DNA from: Argyresthia goedartella
Lineage: Eukaryota; Arthropoda; Insecta; Lepidoptera; Argyresthiidae
Direction of reading: 5' to 3'
Length of the DNA: 64,000 nt
Assembly: GCA_949825045.1 (NCBI GenBank)
Contig: OX463815.1
Span: 32,975,356 to 33,039,355, forward strand
This document shows positions 23,113-34,000 of this stretch, in pieces. The position numbers were made by a program, and so were the translations under genes. Each line of letters opens with the position of its first letter. The stretch's first letter is position 1. Under the pieces are notes generated by a model that was given only the letters and a program-made list of their open reading frames with translations, did not search any database and was not told where the DNA came from.

Positions 23113-23251
23113 CTAACCAATTTTAGATTTATTTAATGTTATTTTCTTTTGTTAAAGTAATACTGTAAGCACTGTAACTTTGTTAATTATTTTTAAGCTG
23201 ACTTAATCATAAGATGTATGGCTTATAAAATAAATAAGATTAAAAAAAAAA
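23113..23251 (+). other. LINE-A 3' UTR and poly-A tail
   Basis: AT-rich 3' UTR with an aaataaa-like signal (23227-23235), ending in agatt followed by A12. The A tract runs straight into the target-site duplication, as expected of a poly-A-primed LINE. Confidence 0.9.
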
Positions 23252-23265
23252 AACATTATGACAGT
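23252..23265 (+). repeat. Target-site duplication, 3' copy of LINE-A
   Basis: Identical 14-mer to 17904-17917, immediately after the poly-A tail. One or two of its leading A residues could belong to the tail, so the true duplication is 12-14 bp. Confidence 0.93.
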
Positions 23266-23785
23266 GCCGTGTCAGTATATTTATGAAAACCTAATGTACG
23301 TTCACAAAAATATTGATAATTTTCCTAAGAATAGCGACAGGCACAATGACAACACTAGAAATAGGAATAAATTAGCTATACCTACTTCTAGGCTCCATAA
23401 GGTTAATGTATCTTTGAAAGGGCAATGTTTTACAACAAAACTCGCTTTTACAACAAAATCCCAACTGAGTTACAAGAATTGTCTATAAATAAATTATAAA
23501 ATGTTGTTAAAAATCACTTATGTAAAAAGGCTTACTACAAAATATCAGATTATGTAGAAGACAAGAAAGCTGAGGAAGGTGTTTGCTCCAATTCTGTAAA
23601 AAATAACGTTGGAGATTTCTAGTCGCCTCTTTGTCTCCAGCATCTAAAACATTGAGGTGACGGAGTTCATATTGAGTTCTATATTTCCCTATACCTTATA
23701 TATGTGTTAGTTTAAGATTTGACATTCTCCAAATGTAACTTATGTGTTTCTCATGGAAATAAACTCTTTGAATTTTGAATTTTGA
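23266..23785 (+). pseudogene. LINE-B, right part (after LINE-A)
   Basis: Continues the left part: QYIYENLMYVHKNIDNF, RNKLAIPTSRLHKVNVSLKGQC, then in another frame CFTTKLAFTTKS and KAYYKISDYVED-like residues. The 3' UTR ends with aataaactctttgaattttg (23758-23777), the usual tail style of the family. Its parallel is 55480-55620 in the fuller copy. Confidence 0.8.
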
Positions 23786-24520
23786 AATTAACACACCTCT
23801 CAGAACAACGAATTGACGACCAAAAAGATGCATAGAACACAACAAATACATTTCTCAGGCTAGATTATAGAAATAACCTTTGCACAGAATAAAAGTATTA
23901 ATTAATTATCGAAAAGAGAATCTGAGACACATGAGGCTCCGAAACCATCCAACACATCGCCAGTGCCTGCTCATCATTAGCTCAAACAGACTATAAACAT
24001 AGACATGACCAAGTTGCTGCTAATATCCACCAATACATAGCTTATGATTCCAAACCTATCAATAAAAAAACTGCTTACTACAAATATCAACCTGCATTCA
24101 TACTAGAAAACGAAAATTGCAAAATATATTGTGACAGATCTATAATTACCGATAAAACAAAACATTTGAATGGACATATAACCGGGCTGGAGAAATAAAA
24201 AAAAATGTTGAATTTATAGACATTGCAATAGCTAATACTCACTATCTCAACAGCACCCAAGCTACAAAGATAGCCAACAATACTCACTATCTCAACAGCA
24301 CCCAAGCTACAAAGATAGCCAACAATACTCACTATCTCAACAGCACCCAAGCTACAAAGATAGCCAACAATACTCACTATCTCAACAGCACCCAAGCTAC
24401 AAAGATAGCCAAATATCGGTATATTTATTTACTATCATTCAATAACCCAAGCCCAAGCCCAATGGAAAGTAAAATCAGTACCCATAAAATCTAACATCGG
24501 TGTCATTCATTATACTCATA
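23786..24520 (+). pseudogene. Outer LINE-C, right part with 45-bp expansion
   Basis: Frames give GSETIQHIASACSSLAQ, YKHRHDQVAANIHQYIA, AYYKYQPAFILENENCKIYCDRS and TKHLNGHI. This is the C-terminal style of a LINE protein with a C...H...C-like motif. The segment downstream of a stop is expanded by four 45-bp units. Together with 16795-17165 it forms the outermost layer of the LINE nest. Confidence 0.55.
24234..24413. repeat. Four tandem 45-bp units
   Basis: Unit aatactcactatctcaaca... repeats at 24234, 24279, 24324 and 24369 with near-perfect identity and no spacers. It encodes NTHYLNSTQATKIAN repeats on the plus strand, inside the LINE-C protein region. Confidence 0.95.
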
Positions 24521-25309
24521 CTTAAAAACAATTCACTTACATCCATCCACATTTACAACAATTATATTACAATTTACAATAGGCCGTTATTTTGTACACA
24601 TGCAGCATCGGCCGCAAATTCATGGGGAATTCATTATTATCATAATATCATCACTCATTCATCACTGGGCACTTGGCTTGGCTCCAGATATTATTGAACC
24701 ATATTACATTTTATTATATAGGTACTAGAATAAATTGGACTTGACTATCTATTCGTTTTTACGATGAATGCATATCCACATATTCAATTGTGCTTTTCGT
24801 AATTAAACAAACAAACTGCCCAATTACAGTCACCTTACTTGAATACTATAAACATAAGGAAGTGTCAAATTGCTTTCGGCATATTACATAGTAGCGAGCG
24901 TTTGTAAACGGATGACGTCCTTGGTAAAACGCTGAATCATAAATATTGCCTGCGACATCTTTATTACAAAATTACAATGAAATATGTTTAATATAGAACG
25001 GCTTGATAGAAGAACATAACATATTTATTACATAGGTGCGTTCTTCACGTCAAACCAAGCTACGATTTACGTCCAAACGTGCCAAGACACAACAGGATAA
25101 TAATTTCACGGCTGCTGTAGCAATATCCGCCTTATAACTTTACGTGGTAAGATCAATAAGGCCTTGGCTAAGGGCTTACCCAGTTTTATAGATGGTCGTT
25201 TCTTGATGAGGCATTGCTGGTAGATGACTGAAAGATTATGGGGCGCATAAAAATGATGACAGAAGTCGTAAACCTTTACGGTTTGAGCACAATCCCGTTT
25301 CTGTGTTAT
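24521..25309. other. No gene recognised
   Basis: Non-coding AT-rich sequence without a recognisable protein, RNA gene or repeat. Confidence 0.5.
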
Positions 25310-25520
25310 TCTACCTTGACCTCATTTCTGTGTAGAATGTGTATGAGAAAGGCGAGGTGATGTTTCACATACTTACGTAGCGTCACGCCTTCTCCCATAC
25401 GGGGTGGCTGAGGCACAATTGTGCCCAGGTTTAGCCAGTATTTAATACTCCATTTTGCGTGACAAGGGACAAGCCCACCGCCACAGCTATGGAGATAGAA
25501 GGTTTCCTCACGATGATTTT
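25310..25520 (-). mobile_element. SINE S3 body, headless copy
   Basis: Shares the ordered blocks tagcgtcacgcctt, cccatacgggg, gaggcaca-ttgtgccca, and cttacgatg-like with 43590-43885, which has a tRNA-like head. Related pieces occur at 35590-35935, 36480-36730 and 57170-57300. Confidence 0.7.
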
Positions 25521-25869
25521 ATTCACTAATGGAACTTCCGTATAGAGTGCGTAAGATTTAGATTTACATTTATTTATCCAACCATATCACACTTACAGTA
25601 TACACCATCACATGTGAATAGTAATACAATGATAATTCAAGGCTATTAAGAATAAAATAACTTAGGTTCATTAAACAATACATCAGAAATAGAATTAATA
25701 AGAATTACATTAGAATACAAATAAAATTATTTTATAATTAACACATATAAATTATCGTCAGACCATAATTCAGACATTCAAAATTATGTTTAAATACTTA
25801 CTGACTATTTGTACAAATCGCCAAAGGCGCATTTAAAAAATGTCATTGTCAGGGTACTGAGTGATACAC
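25521..25869. other. No gene recognised
   Basis: AT-rich sequence with scattered aataaaat-like strings. I see nothing else to support. Confidence 0.5.
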
Positions 25870-26640
25870 GCATTCATCAATGTCAGTGCCCGGAAGGTGG
25901 GCACGTGGCGAGCGTGCTCTGTGCGGGCGACACCCGTCGCCAATAACGGCCGGGAGCGCACCTTTGTGTGGCGGCTGGGAGCCGATAAAGTACAGCCTGC
26001 AGGGCTGTAGGATTGTCCACTTTATTATGAATAAGGAGATAGTAGTGCACTAGTAATGCTAACTTCCTTCTCAACTCCAGGGTGTCAACCCCCACCATTC
26101 CTGCCACGAATACAGACGTAAATAAGTGCGGATAGTACCCATTCATCATGTTTTTCCAATATGAGCTTGTTTGGGTCCCAGATGATTGCGTTATATTCAA
26201 GCCTGCTTCGGACAAAGGCATTGTACAGTATTATAACTGTTGACACACCACTGAAGACCCTTGCCTGCCTCAGTCATAATAAACCCAGCGAGCTGTAGGC
26301 TCTCTTACATGTCTCCTGGATATGATCGTTAAAAGTCAGCTCTGTATCCATCCTAAGTCACGTATTTTAGTTATAAGATATGATGTAGTCATGGCAGATT
26401 GGAGTCCTAAAGCGACTGTAAATCATAAACTTGCACTCTCTCTCACTCAATTCCACCACTCTAGCCATGTCTCGCTGCAACAACCTAACGTCAGCATCAC
26501 ACCCGATGCTCAAGAACAACTTTAAGTCATCCGCGAACATAAGAAACTCAGCAGTCTCAACGAATTCAGGAAGATCTTTGATCTTAATAAGAAACTGGGT
26601 AGGGCCAAGGGTGCTACCCTGACTTACTCCAGAACGAGTT
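25870..26640 (-). pseudogene. LINE reverse transcriptase fragment
   Basis: Reading the minus strand from 26640 gives RSGVSQGSTLGPTQFL (motif B), then EFLMFADDLKLFLSI (motif C, FADD intact). LLQRDMARVVELS follows, and after frame breaks RQARVFSGVSTVIILYNAFVRSRLEYN and IWDPNK. The C-terminal frame 26221-25883 has PHLFTSVFVAGMV and ELRRKLALLVHYYLL. The order is correct for a LINE RT palm-thumb-C-terminus. It is 5'-truncated, frameshifted and dead. Confidence 0.8.
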
Positions 26641-26825
26641 TAATAAGTCACTGAATGCATGCCAGAAACTGTAAGTACTGTAACCTATTGGCAAAAGTAA
26701 TTGGCAAACAACAATTTTAGCAGATTTAGAGTAAAGCCTATGTAAGATAAGTTACTTATCTTGTAGTACATGGTCAGCACTGAAGCGGGCGTAAAAGGAA
26801 CTAGACCACGGAGCGATCTTCTCTG

Positions 26826-27132
26826 TATATGTCACCGAAAGATAGTCAAAACCGTTAGTTGATAAACTTAAGTTTTTTTTTTCGTAAGTTGATCAACTAT
26901 CGACAGATAGTAAACTGTAGCGTACTGCTTACTATTGTATATTAGTTGATCAACTAACGGTTAAAACCGTTAAATAGTAAACTGGTTTAAACTTGAATTG
27001 CAAACGAAATACCAAGGCAAACACTGTGGTAGCTTGACATGTTAGGTTGACATGTAAGAACAAAAGAAACGTAAATTCTAAACCCTGTCGGTCTGGTTTA
27101 CTACGGTTTTGACTATCTTCCGGTGACATATA
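26826..27132. mobile_element. MITE with 30-bp terminal inverted repeats
   Basis: The left end (26826-26855, tatatgtcaccgaaagatag...) matches the inverse of the right end (27103-27132) with about one mismatch. An inner palindrome ttagttgatcaactaa (26942-26957) and a partner near 26850 extend the symmetry. Total 307 bp, no coding capacity. TA-rich flanks fit a Tc1/mariner-type derivative, but that is inference. Confidence 0.75.
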
Positions 27133-29552
27133 TATTAAGATCTGGTCAATGATCATGAACAGGGTTTTATTAGGATTTAGGGGTGAAATCACAATACAAA
27201 TTGTTACCGCTTCGTGGTTAAGTTATTGTGTAATACTATAGAAGTGAGGAAGATAATAAAAAAAACACCGAATTAAGAAACACAGAGAATATATTTTCAG
27301 ATTCAACACCCCACGATAGGTCAAAAATAAAACTCACTTTGGTGAATAAGAAACGATAAAATATATAAAACACTATACAAATAGTCAACAAGGTGACAGG
27401 TTCTAATATTAGATTTATATAAATTTATTGCGTAGCTTACAATATAGATATCTACTACACCATGGGATAGTACAATAAAATCAGAATGGACCATTAATAG
27501 AAAGATATTCTGCATTCTTATGATTTTTGTTAATTTTCCCCCAGCTTTTTCTAAGAATACAACTTTATCTTATTTTTACTCAAATATTATGCAGATACTG
27601 GCTATTTTCATTGAATAGCTGTAATGCGCAAATAGTTTCTTGTATTGTATGTATGTATAAGAATCTGAGCTTTGTGCTTTGTATTGTAAAATCGTGTATA
27701 CATGATTTTTCTTATGGATATTCAATTCATGGTCACATTTTTATAAAAAGCTGCAGTACTTTAGTAAATCGGTAGCTACACTGAGCTTGGTGACACACTC
27801 AATAAGTAGTATATGAGAGTGACCTGTCAAATCGCCCCGATCGATGTTACGAGGATGCCAAAAATTTCAAGAAAAGGCAAGGCTTATGGCCTAATGCGCA
27901 AACCACTACTCAAATAAAGTGACGCCTGAATGTCATACTGGCACATTCATTACCCGGGCGAGAGTTAGAGACACCATGGATTTGATTGTCCGTCAAATTT
28001 TGAGTAGTCGGTTGTGCGTGCATACAGGCCTGAAAGGGTCTTAAATCGACTCTAAATAGTACGTGCACCTACTTATGTAATATTATTGCATTGACATAAT
28101 AACATCTACGAAAACCGCTATTGTACTTACTAACACTTAGTAAAGTAATGATCTATGATTCTTAATAAAACACTCCGCATCGCTATAAATGCTGCGCCAA
28201 TAGAAATAACGAAGTGATGCAATAAAAATACAGAAGTGACAAATCTAAGTAGATAATGAATAATACAAATGTATACATTACTTGTTGTTCACTAAATAAA
28301 ATACAAGCTTCAAAATAATATAATCATATTTATACGCTGATAGTAAAGTAAAGGTGAACTCTATTATAAACTATAAATCATAAACTAAACCTTTGAAAAG
28401 ATGACTTATAGGTATTTTATTATAAACAGCTATAATTTCCCACTTTAAAACGACACCTAAATTGAAGCTAAACATCCAGGATTTTTATAGTATGTATTGC
28501 CCATTATTGCATCCTTTTATAAATGTGCTGGTTACATTCCTTGCGCACTATCCACATAGGACATCACTTGTTTTAAAGTAAGTTTTATAAACTGTGACAT
28601 TATTTTAAGTGATATATTGTTGTTGAATAAAATAGTGCTACATATAATGGGCATATTACATACGTATGTACATATTCTTGTACAAAGTCTAAGTTTTAAT
28701 AAGATAGTAGGCAATCATTACATTATTTTTAACTTTAATAGCATATATTTTAAGGGTTTACTATAGTAGGTAAGTACTATGAATATTATGCGTACTTATG
28801 TAGAAGTCTTTATAAGGGATCACAGTTTGGAAAACACTAGTTCGATACAATCAACTGGGTACAGTAACATTCCGAATTGATGAATATGGTATATATAAAT
28901 AAATAGGTATTTACCGAATGTTACACAGAGCTAAAATAAGCAATAAATAAATTGATAAATATGAAAATTTCAATTCAAATAAATAGAACTGTTGAAAAAG
29001 ATTATATTTGATTTATAGGTAGGTACATAAAACTATATTACTGTACCCCGCTCATAGTCAATTTAATTGAAAGATTAGGTTCTTCTAAAACGCTATGTTA
29101 CTAGTTATTAAGCGCTAACATACATCATTATATAACTACCTTATTTATGTAGATTTTAACTTACCTTCAACTCAGTGAATGAAATCGATCACTTAATGAA
29201 CTTCAGATGTCAAAAACTAGGATGTCATAATATTGAATGTAGAATGATAATGCTAGAAATGCTTCTGTGCTAATAAACTATTTAACGATAAACAATGTTA
29301 GTGAACTAGAACTTCCTAGGTATTTTTGTGATTTGTGAATTTGTGATTTATTATATTTTTCTCACAAATCAAATCTACAAACAATATGACTCGACTGGAA
29401 TTTGAATGATATTAAAAATACTACTGTAAAATTTATTTCATAGAGTGTAAATTTGAGTTAGAATGTGACTTCTACGCTGGGTTATATTGTAGCTAACGTC
29501 GAATCAATCTGCGGGTACTTTTTAGACAGACACTACATTTCATTTCTAACGT
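27133..29552. other. No gene recognised (2.4 kb)
   Basis: Strongly AT-rich. Reading frames are short and without motifs on either strand. I found no splice-flanked exon of the WD40 gene here, though a very short 3' exon or UTR cannot be ruled out. Confidence 0.45.
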
Positions 29553-29563
29553 GTTACGAAAGG

Positions 29564-30325
29564 GTACGTATCATTACACCTAAAGTTGCTTCAACTATTT
29601 TCGATATAACTACGGTCGATTCACCTATGTTCATCTCGCCTACTGGACGACTCAACTATTGTTTAACTTACCTAAGTTTGTTTCAACTAAGTTCAATAGC
29701 ACTAACGGACGATTCATCTATTGGTTTATTGGCCTACGGTTTATCAATTTTGCGCGCCGCGCCGCTCTGAATTGATGTTTAAAACGAGGGTAGTCTAAGC
29801 GAGCTGGTGTGGTAGTAGTACATAGTAGTCCTACATAAAATATGATTGAACAATTTTTAATTTCCTAAACAGAGGTGTTTGTTTTGTTTTTTGTTGTTTT
29901 TACTTGTAGTTGTTATCAGTATATCCTTCAAAAATATCTAGTTGTGAGGTAAACATTTTGTAATAAACAATTTTTTTCCTAAACAGTGTTTTTTGTTGTT
30001 TTCACATGTTCTAACCTAACCTAACCTAACTTACCTACTGCCCATATATAAATTTTGGTACCGCCACTGACCTAATAGTATCCTATTCTGACTTGTAGGG
30101 AGGTCTATTTGTCACCTGTGTAGGTTAGTTGACCGTAGTTGAATTGACCGTAGGTGAGTCGACCGTAGGTGAGTTGACCGTAGGTGAGTCGTCCATTAGG
30201 CAATTCAATCAGTAGTTATAACAAAAATATGTGAAACGATCTTTAGTTATTCTGAACGGTAGGTCTTTTGACCGTAGTTATATCGAAAATAGTTGAAGCA
30301 ACTTTAGGTGTAATGATACGTACTG
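29564..30325. mobile_element. TIR element with 54-bp arms and 11-bp direct flanks
   Basis: The left arm (29564-29617, gtacgtatcattacacc...) and right arm (30270-30323) are essentially perfect inverted copies. An 11-mer gttacgaaagg flanks both sides directly (29553-29563 and 30326-30336), consistent with a target-site duplication. Inside are tandem gaccgtaggtgagt units (30130-30195) and their inverted partners (29628-29660), plus a short cctaa run. There is no transposase. Long TIRs and a 9-11 bp duplication suggest a Mutator-like non-autonomous element. Confidence 0.85.
30008..30030. repeat. Short interstitial (CCTAA)n tract
   Basis: About four units of the insect telomeric motif (TTAGG on the minus strand), inside the TIR element. 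Too short to imply a former telomere. Confidence 0.7.
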
Positions 30326-30659
30326 GTTACGAAAGGATACCGATATCTTTCTAAAAGTGCTTTGTAATCCATAACAGGTTAATATTTCACTAGACATGGG
30401 ACAGATCAGTAGAAAGGTATATATGGAATCACGAATATTATCTACTCATGCTTTATCTAACAATACTCTATTGGTTCATTTGAGACTAAAAGCGCACTGC
30501 GAATAAAGTATTATAAAATAAACGAACTACTTAGCAACATATTTTGAGCGCTGCTCATTAAAGCACTAACACAGATTGAAACCTTAAAAAAACTCAAGAA
30601 CAATTAAAGTAAAACGTTTGCTACTAAATTATAGTAGAAAATTATAAGTGCTCGTTGTC

Positions 30660-30689
30660 CTATTCTTCGTTTTCATTCGACCATGTGCT
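30660..30689 (-). CDS. Candidate terminal exon of the WD40 gene
   Basis: A good acceptor (ttttcctttcag) ends at 30690. In the phase left by exon 11 it reads EHMVE then TGA (stop at 30673-30675). In phase 0 it would read STWSNENEE then TAG (to 30660), which looks more protein-like but needs another exon in between. I see no decisive poly-A signal, so this is a proposal only. Confidence 0.35.
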   Translation of the reverse strand, partial: STWSNENEE

Positions 30690-31021
30690 CTGAAAGGAAA
30701 ATGTTAATAGTTTTTGTGAGAACGTTTAGCTTAATTCTAAGAATAGTCCTCCAGAAACACGTGTTTTGATGCTCATTTGGGGCAGTTATTACGAATAACG
30801 TCCCTATTAATATGGATTTTTAGTGTCACTGGAAAAAAATTTAGGTCAGGGCAAAGTATGATTAGAATTAATATGATAAAGTTCTCTAAATCACTAAATC
30901 GTAGCAGCCCAAAATGTTCATTGAATTTACAAGTAAATCTGACAGGTACATCAATTAATCATGGTTTGAGGTATAGTAAAATAAGTGACAGATTAGGGCT
31001 TTGTAAAATATTTGGACTGAC

Positions 31022-31097
31022 CTTGTTCTTCTACCGGTGTGTGCTCTTCGTCTGACGAGTCCAATCTCTCGATGAGCGAGCTTTGCTTTGATAGTGA
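31022..31097 (-). CDS. WD40 gene exon 11
   Basis: Acceptor ttttgtttccag and donor gtcagt. 76 bp in phase 0, leaving one base. It encodes SLSKQSSLIERLDSSDEEHT and PVEEQ, an acidic Ser-rich tail. Three copies of a 20-bp gaaacaaaatatcat unit sit just upstream of the acceptor. Confidence 0.82.
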
Positions 31098-34000
31098 CTG
31101 GAAACAAAATATCATCTTTGGAAACAAAATATCATCTTTAGAAACAAAATATCATTGGCCTATTTTTCGCCTTTACTTTTATCTGTTATTTGACGCCCAC
31201 TAAAAAAGAATAAAAACATTCTAATGCCGCTACAGCAAAAAATAATGAATTACACGCAATTATAAAAATTAAGTGGACCCCACTTAATTTTTATAATTGC
31301 GTGTAACAAGTGTCGTGTTTTTTTATCGTTTTACGTGAGTCCGACTCTCTCTTGACGGATTTTATTGTCCTTGTGTTAGTGTAGTATAGTGTGACAGAGA
31401 CAATGCTCTATAAACTCATTGAGGCGAGCAGGCCAGACTATAGTATGTCGCGATATTGTACCTTGTTGGAGCGTCGCCGCGGCGGAGACACCTTGTTCCA
31501 CAGCGCCTCGAGTTGGTCGAAGTGCTGCGACTGCGCCAGTGCCGCCTGTTCTGGACCCAGGCTCACCTATAGTAATAAATGTAGCTCATTATTGTTCCTG
31601 CCGAGGGGCACAGGCTTTTAGCCGGATTCGAGTAAGATTGAGCCATACGCCACCACGCTGCATCAGTGCAGGTTGGTGGAGGATTGTCGGACTAGAGGCC
31701 GATTGGCAGTCGGATTCGACTGTCAGAAGTTTTCAAGCTGCCCTATTAGGGCCTCTTCCGCTTTACGAGTACAACCACCGTGTAGCGATAGTATTAGCCG
31801 AGACCTACAGTTTAACATATCACCAGAAAACGGACACACATCCAGTACCGGTCTCGGCCAGATGTTGCTTAACCGCACGATCGTTTCCGATGTGCTAGTA
31901 GCGCTAGGCACTGGCTCACCTACACAACACTAAACAGTACTATAAGATTGACCATGTTCGCTTAAAGTACAGGTCTTTAGTATGAATACATTTGAATATC
32001 TTACTTGCGATCCTAAATCTTTAATTTTTGCCTCTTGTATCTTGGAGATCTCTTCCATGGAGGCTGACACAGAAAATCTGAAACAAATTCGTATGTTTTA
32101 CGCATACTAAATATAATTATTCTGTACTTAGGTTCCAGCGGTAGTAGACCAAGCAATGTGATGTAGAAAGGGAGATAGACTAGACTTGACCTTGCTAGAC
32201 TTGATAAAAGGCGCGGGATTTAAATGAAAGAAATAAACTTCGCCAATTTCTCCCCAGACGAAAAAAGTGGTGCGCAATAAGTTTGAAGCGCCTGTCTGTC
32301 TGTGGCATCCTAGCGGTAAAATAAGTGGAAGGATTTTAATGCGTTTTGTTTTAGCAATTCTTTCAAAGGTCAGTGCATTCTCTTCTACATCACATCACTG
32401 GTATCTTGACCTCTGGAGATCTTGAAATGGCCTTTTGAGCAATTTAAAAACCATATTAAAGCGACTTGGACTGTATGGGTTAATCTGACTCAACACAGAC
32501 CTTGCTGTTAATAATTGTTGTTTTGTTTGAGTTTTGTGATTATTTATTCCTGCTTATTAATTATAATAATTAATATTGTAATATTTGTATTAGTTAAGCA
32601 CAACCAATTTTTTAAAGACATCTAAAAATCAATCTGTGGAGTTTCTACATCCTTCTTTTCCCATGTAGAGAAGCGGCAAGAAATAACGATTGCTGAGTGT
32701 ATATCTACAGTAACGAAGGCATTTTATTGATTCATTGATTGATTTGTAATTAGCAGCAGACTTGACTATACTACTTCGTTTTATTAAAATCGGCTCAGTA
32801 AAATAGAAAGTTATCAGTCTAACAATCAAACGAATTTTAAAGTTTTCAGAGTTTCATATTGTATCGAAGGTTGATGATTTTAAAGTTTTACAGGCGTAGT
32901 GTCTAGGAAGTTCCTCGTCTTGACCACGGAGTATGCGCACGCGTTGTCATGGTGGAGCAAGAGGCCTCGGAGCCGTGTGTTCGGCCATTTATTCTTCGCA
33001 GAAACTTCTGGTAAGCATCCGCATTCATCCTACTTTGATACCGTAAGGGAATGGATACTAAATTCGCCGTTATGGAGAAAAACATGGCATTCAAAATTAT
33101 TCCGGCGTTTCTAGATTGCTTTACTTTCGTAGGCGTTGGTTCGTTTTGAAACAGCCATACTGATGACTGGCGCTTTGTTTCTGGATTGTGTTGGTAAATC
33201 CGAAATCCGTCACATGTTATTAGTTAACAACTCGGCGATCAAGTTAAGAAACTGCTTCAAATTTATCAATCATATTGCGACACCATTCCACGCGCGCCTG
33301 CTTCTAACCTTTTTCGGATTGTGAAGTACCCAGCGCAAAACAATATTTCTCACGCAAAGTTAGCTGTGTCAAATGTCATGGACGCTTAACGAATCACGTA
33401 GGTGATTTGCCTGAACTATTGAATAAAAATGTTCACTGCCATGTGACCCTGCCTATAAGAAGCCAAGGGTCCCGGGTTCGAGTCCCAGTGGGGGCAAATA
33501 TTTATTTGATGAGAACGGATGTTGGTTCCTTAGTCATGGTTGTTTATCTATCTAAGTATAATATTTATATAAGTATGTGTATCGTTGTCTAGTACCCTAG
33601 ATACAGGGAATCCTAGTTTGGGGCTAGATCAATGTGTGTAAATAGGGTCGAAGGTATTAAATATATTATTATTATTATTATTATTACATTTACTTCCATA
33701 ACCGCAGTCAAAGGACGACCGCTACTTTCTTCATACCTCAAAGTTAAGCGACCACATTCAAATTTGTTACCCAGCGATACACAGCATTAATTAAAAAGCG
33801 ACTTTATCCAAAAAAGCTAGTCGAAGTCGATTGAACGATTCAATCTAACTTGACACTTAGATTTGAAGTCATAAAAAATCATCCCACGAACATCAGGCTG
33901 GTTAAATTTATTAGTAGGAAATTTAAAATTGGTCCGAACGTATTTTTACTTTTACATAACAGATTTTTCTATCTATCTAGAAGTTTTCTAGTATCTAGAA

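Larger units (their letters stand above)
17918..23251 (+). mobile_element. LINE-A, near-complete I/jockey-type non-LTR retrotransposon
   Basis: A 5.33-kb element with a 5' UTR of about 209 bp, ORF1 with a CCHC knuckle, and ORF2 with AP endonuclease, reverse transcriptase, RNase H and a C-terminal zinc motif. A 3' UTR and A12 tail follow. It is flanked by a 14-bp target-site duplication. The presence of RNase H favours the I superfamily over classic jockey. It transposes by target-primed reverse transcription. Four lesions are visible: TGA at 18700, a +1 shift near 20086, a shift near 20610-20630, and TAA at 21988. All core catalytic residues are still readable. Confidence 0.93.

Noticed and set aside
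24234..24413. CRISPR-like array (four 45-bp repeats)
   Set aside because: The units are head-to-tail with no spacers, lie inside a LINE protein region, and the genome is eukaryotic.
30008..30030. Former telomere
   Set aside because: Only about four CCTAA units, inside a TIR element. Far too short.
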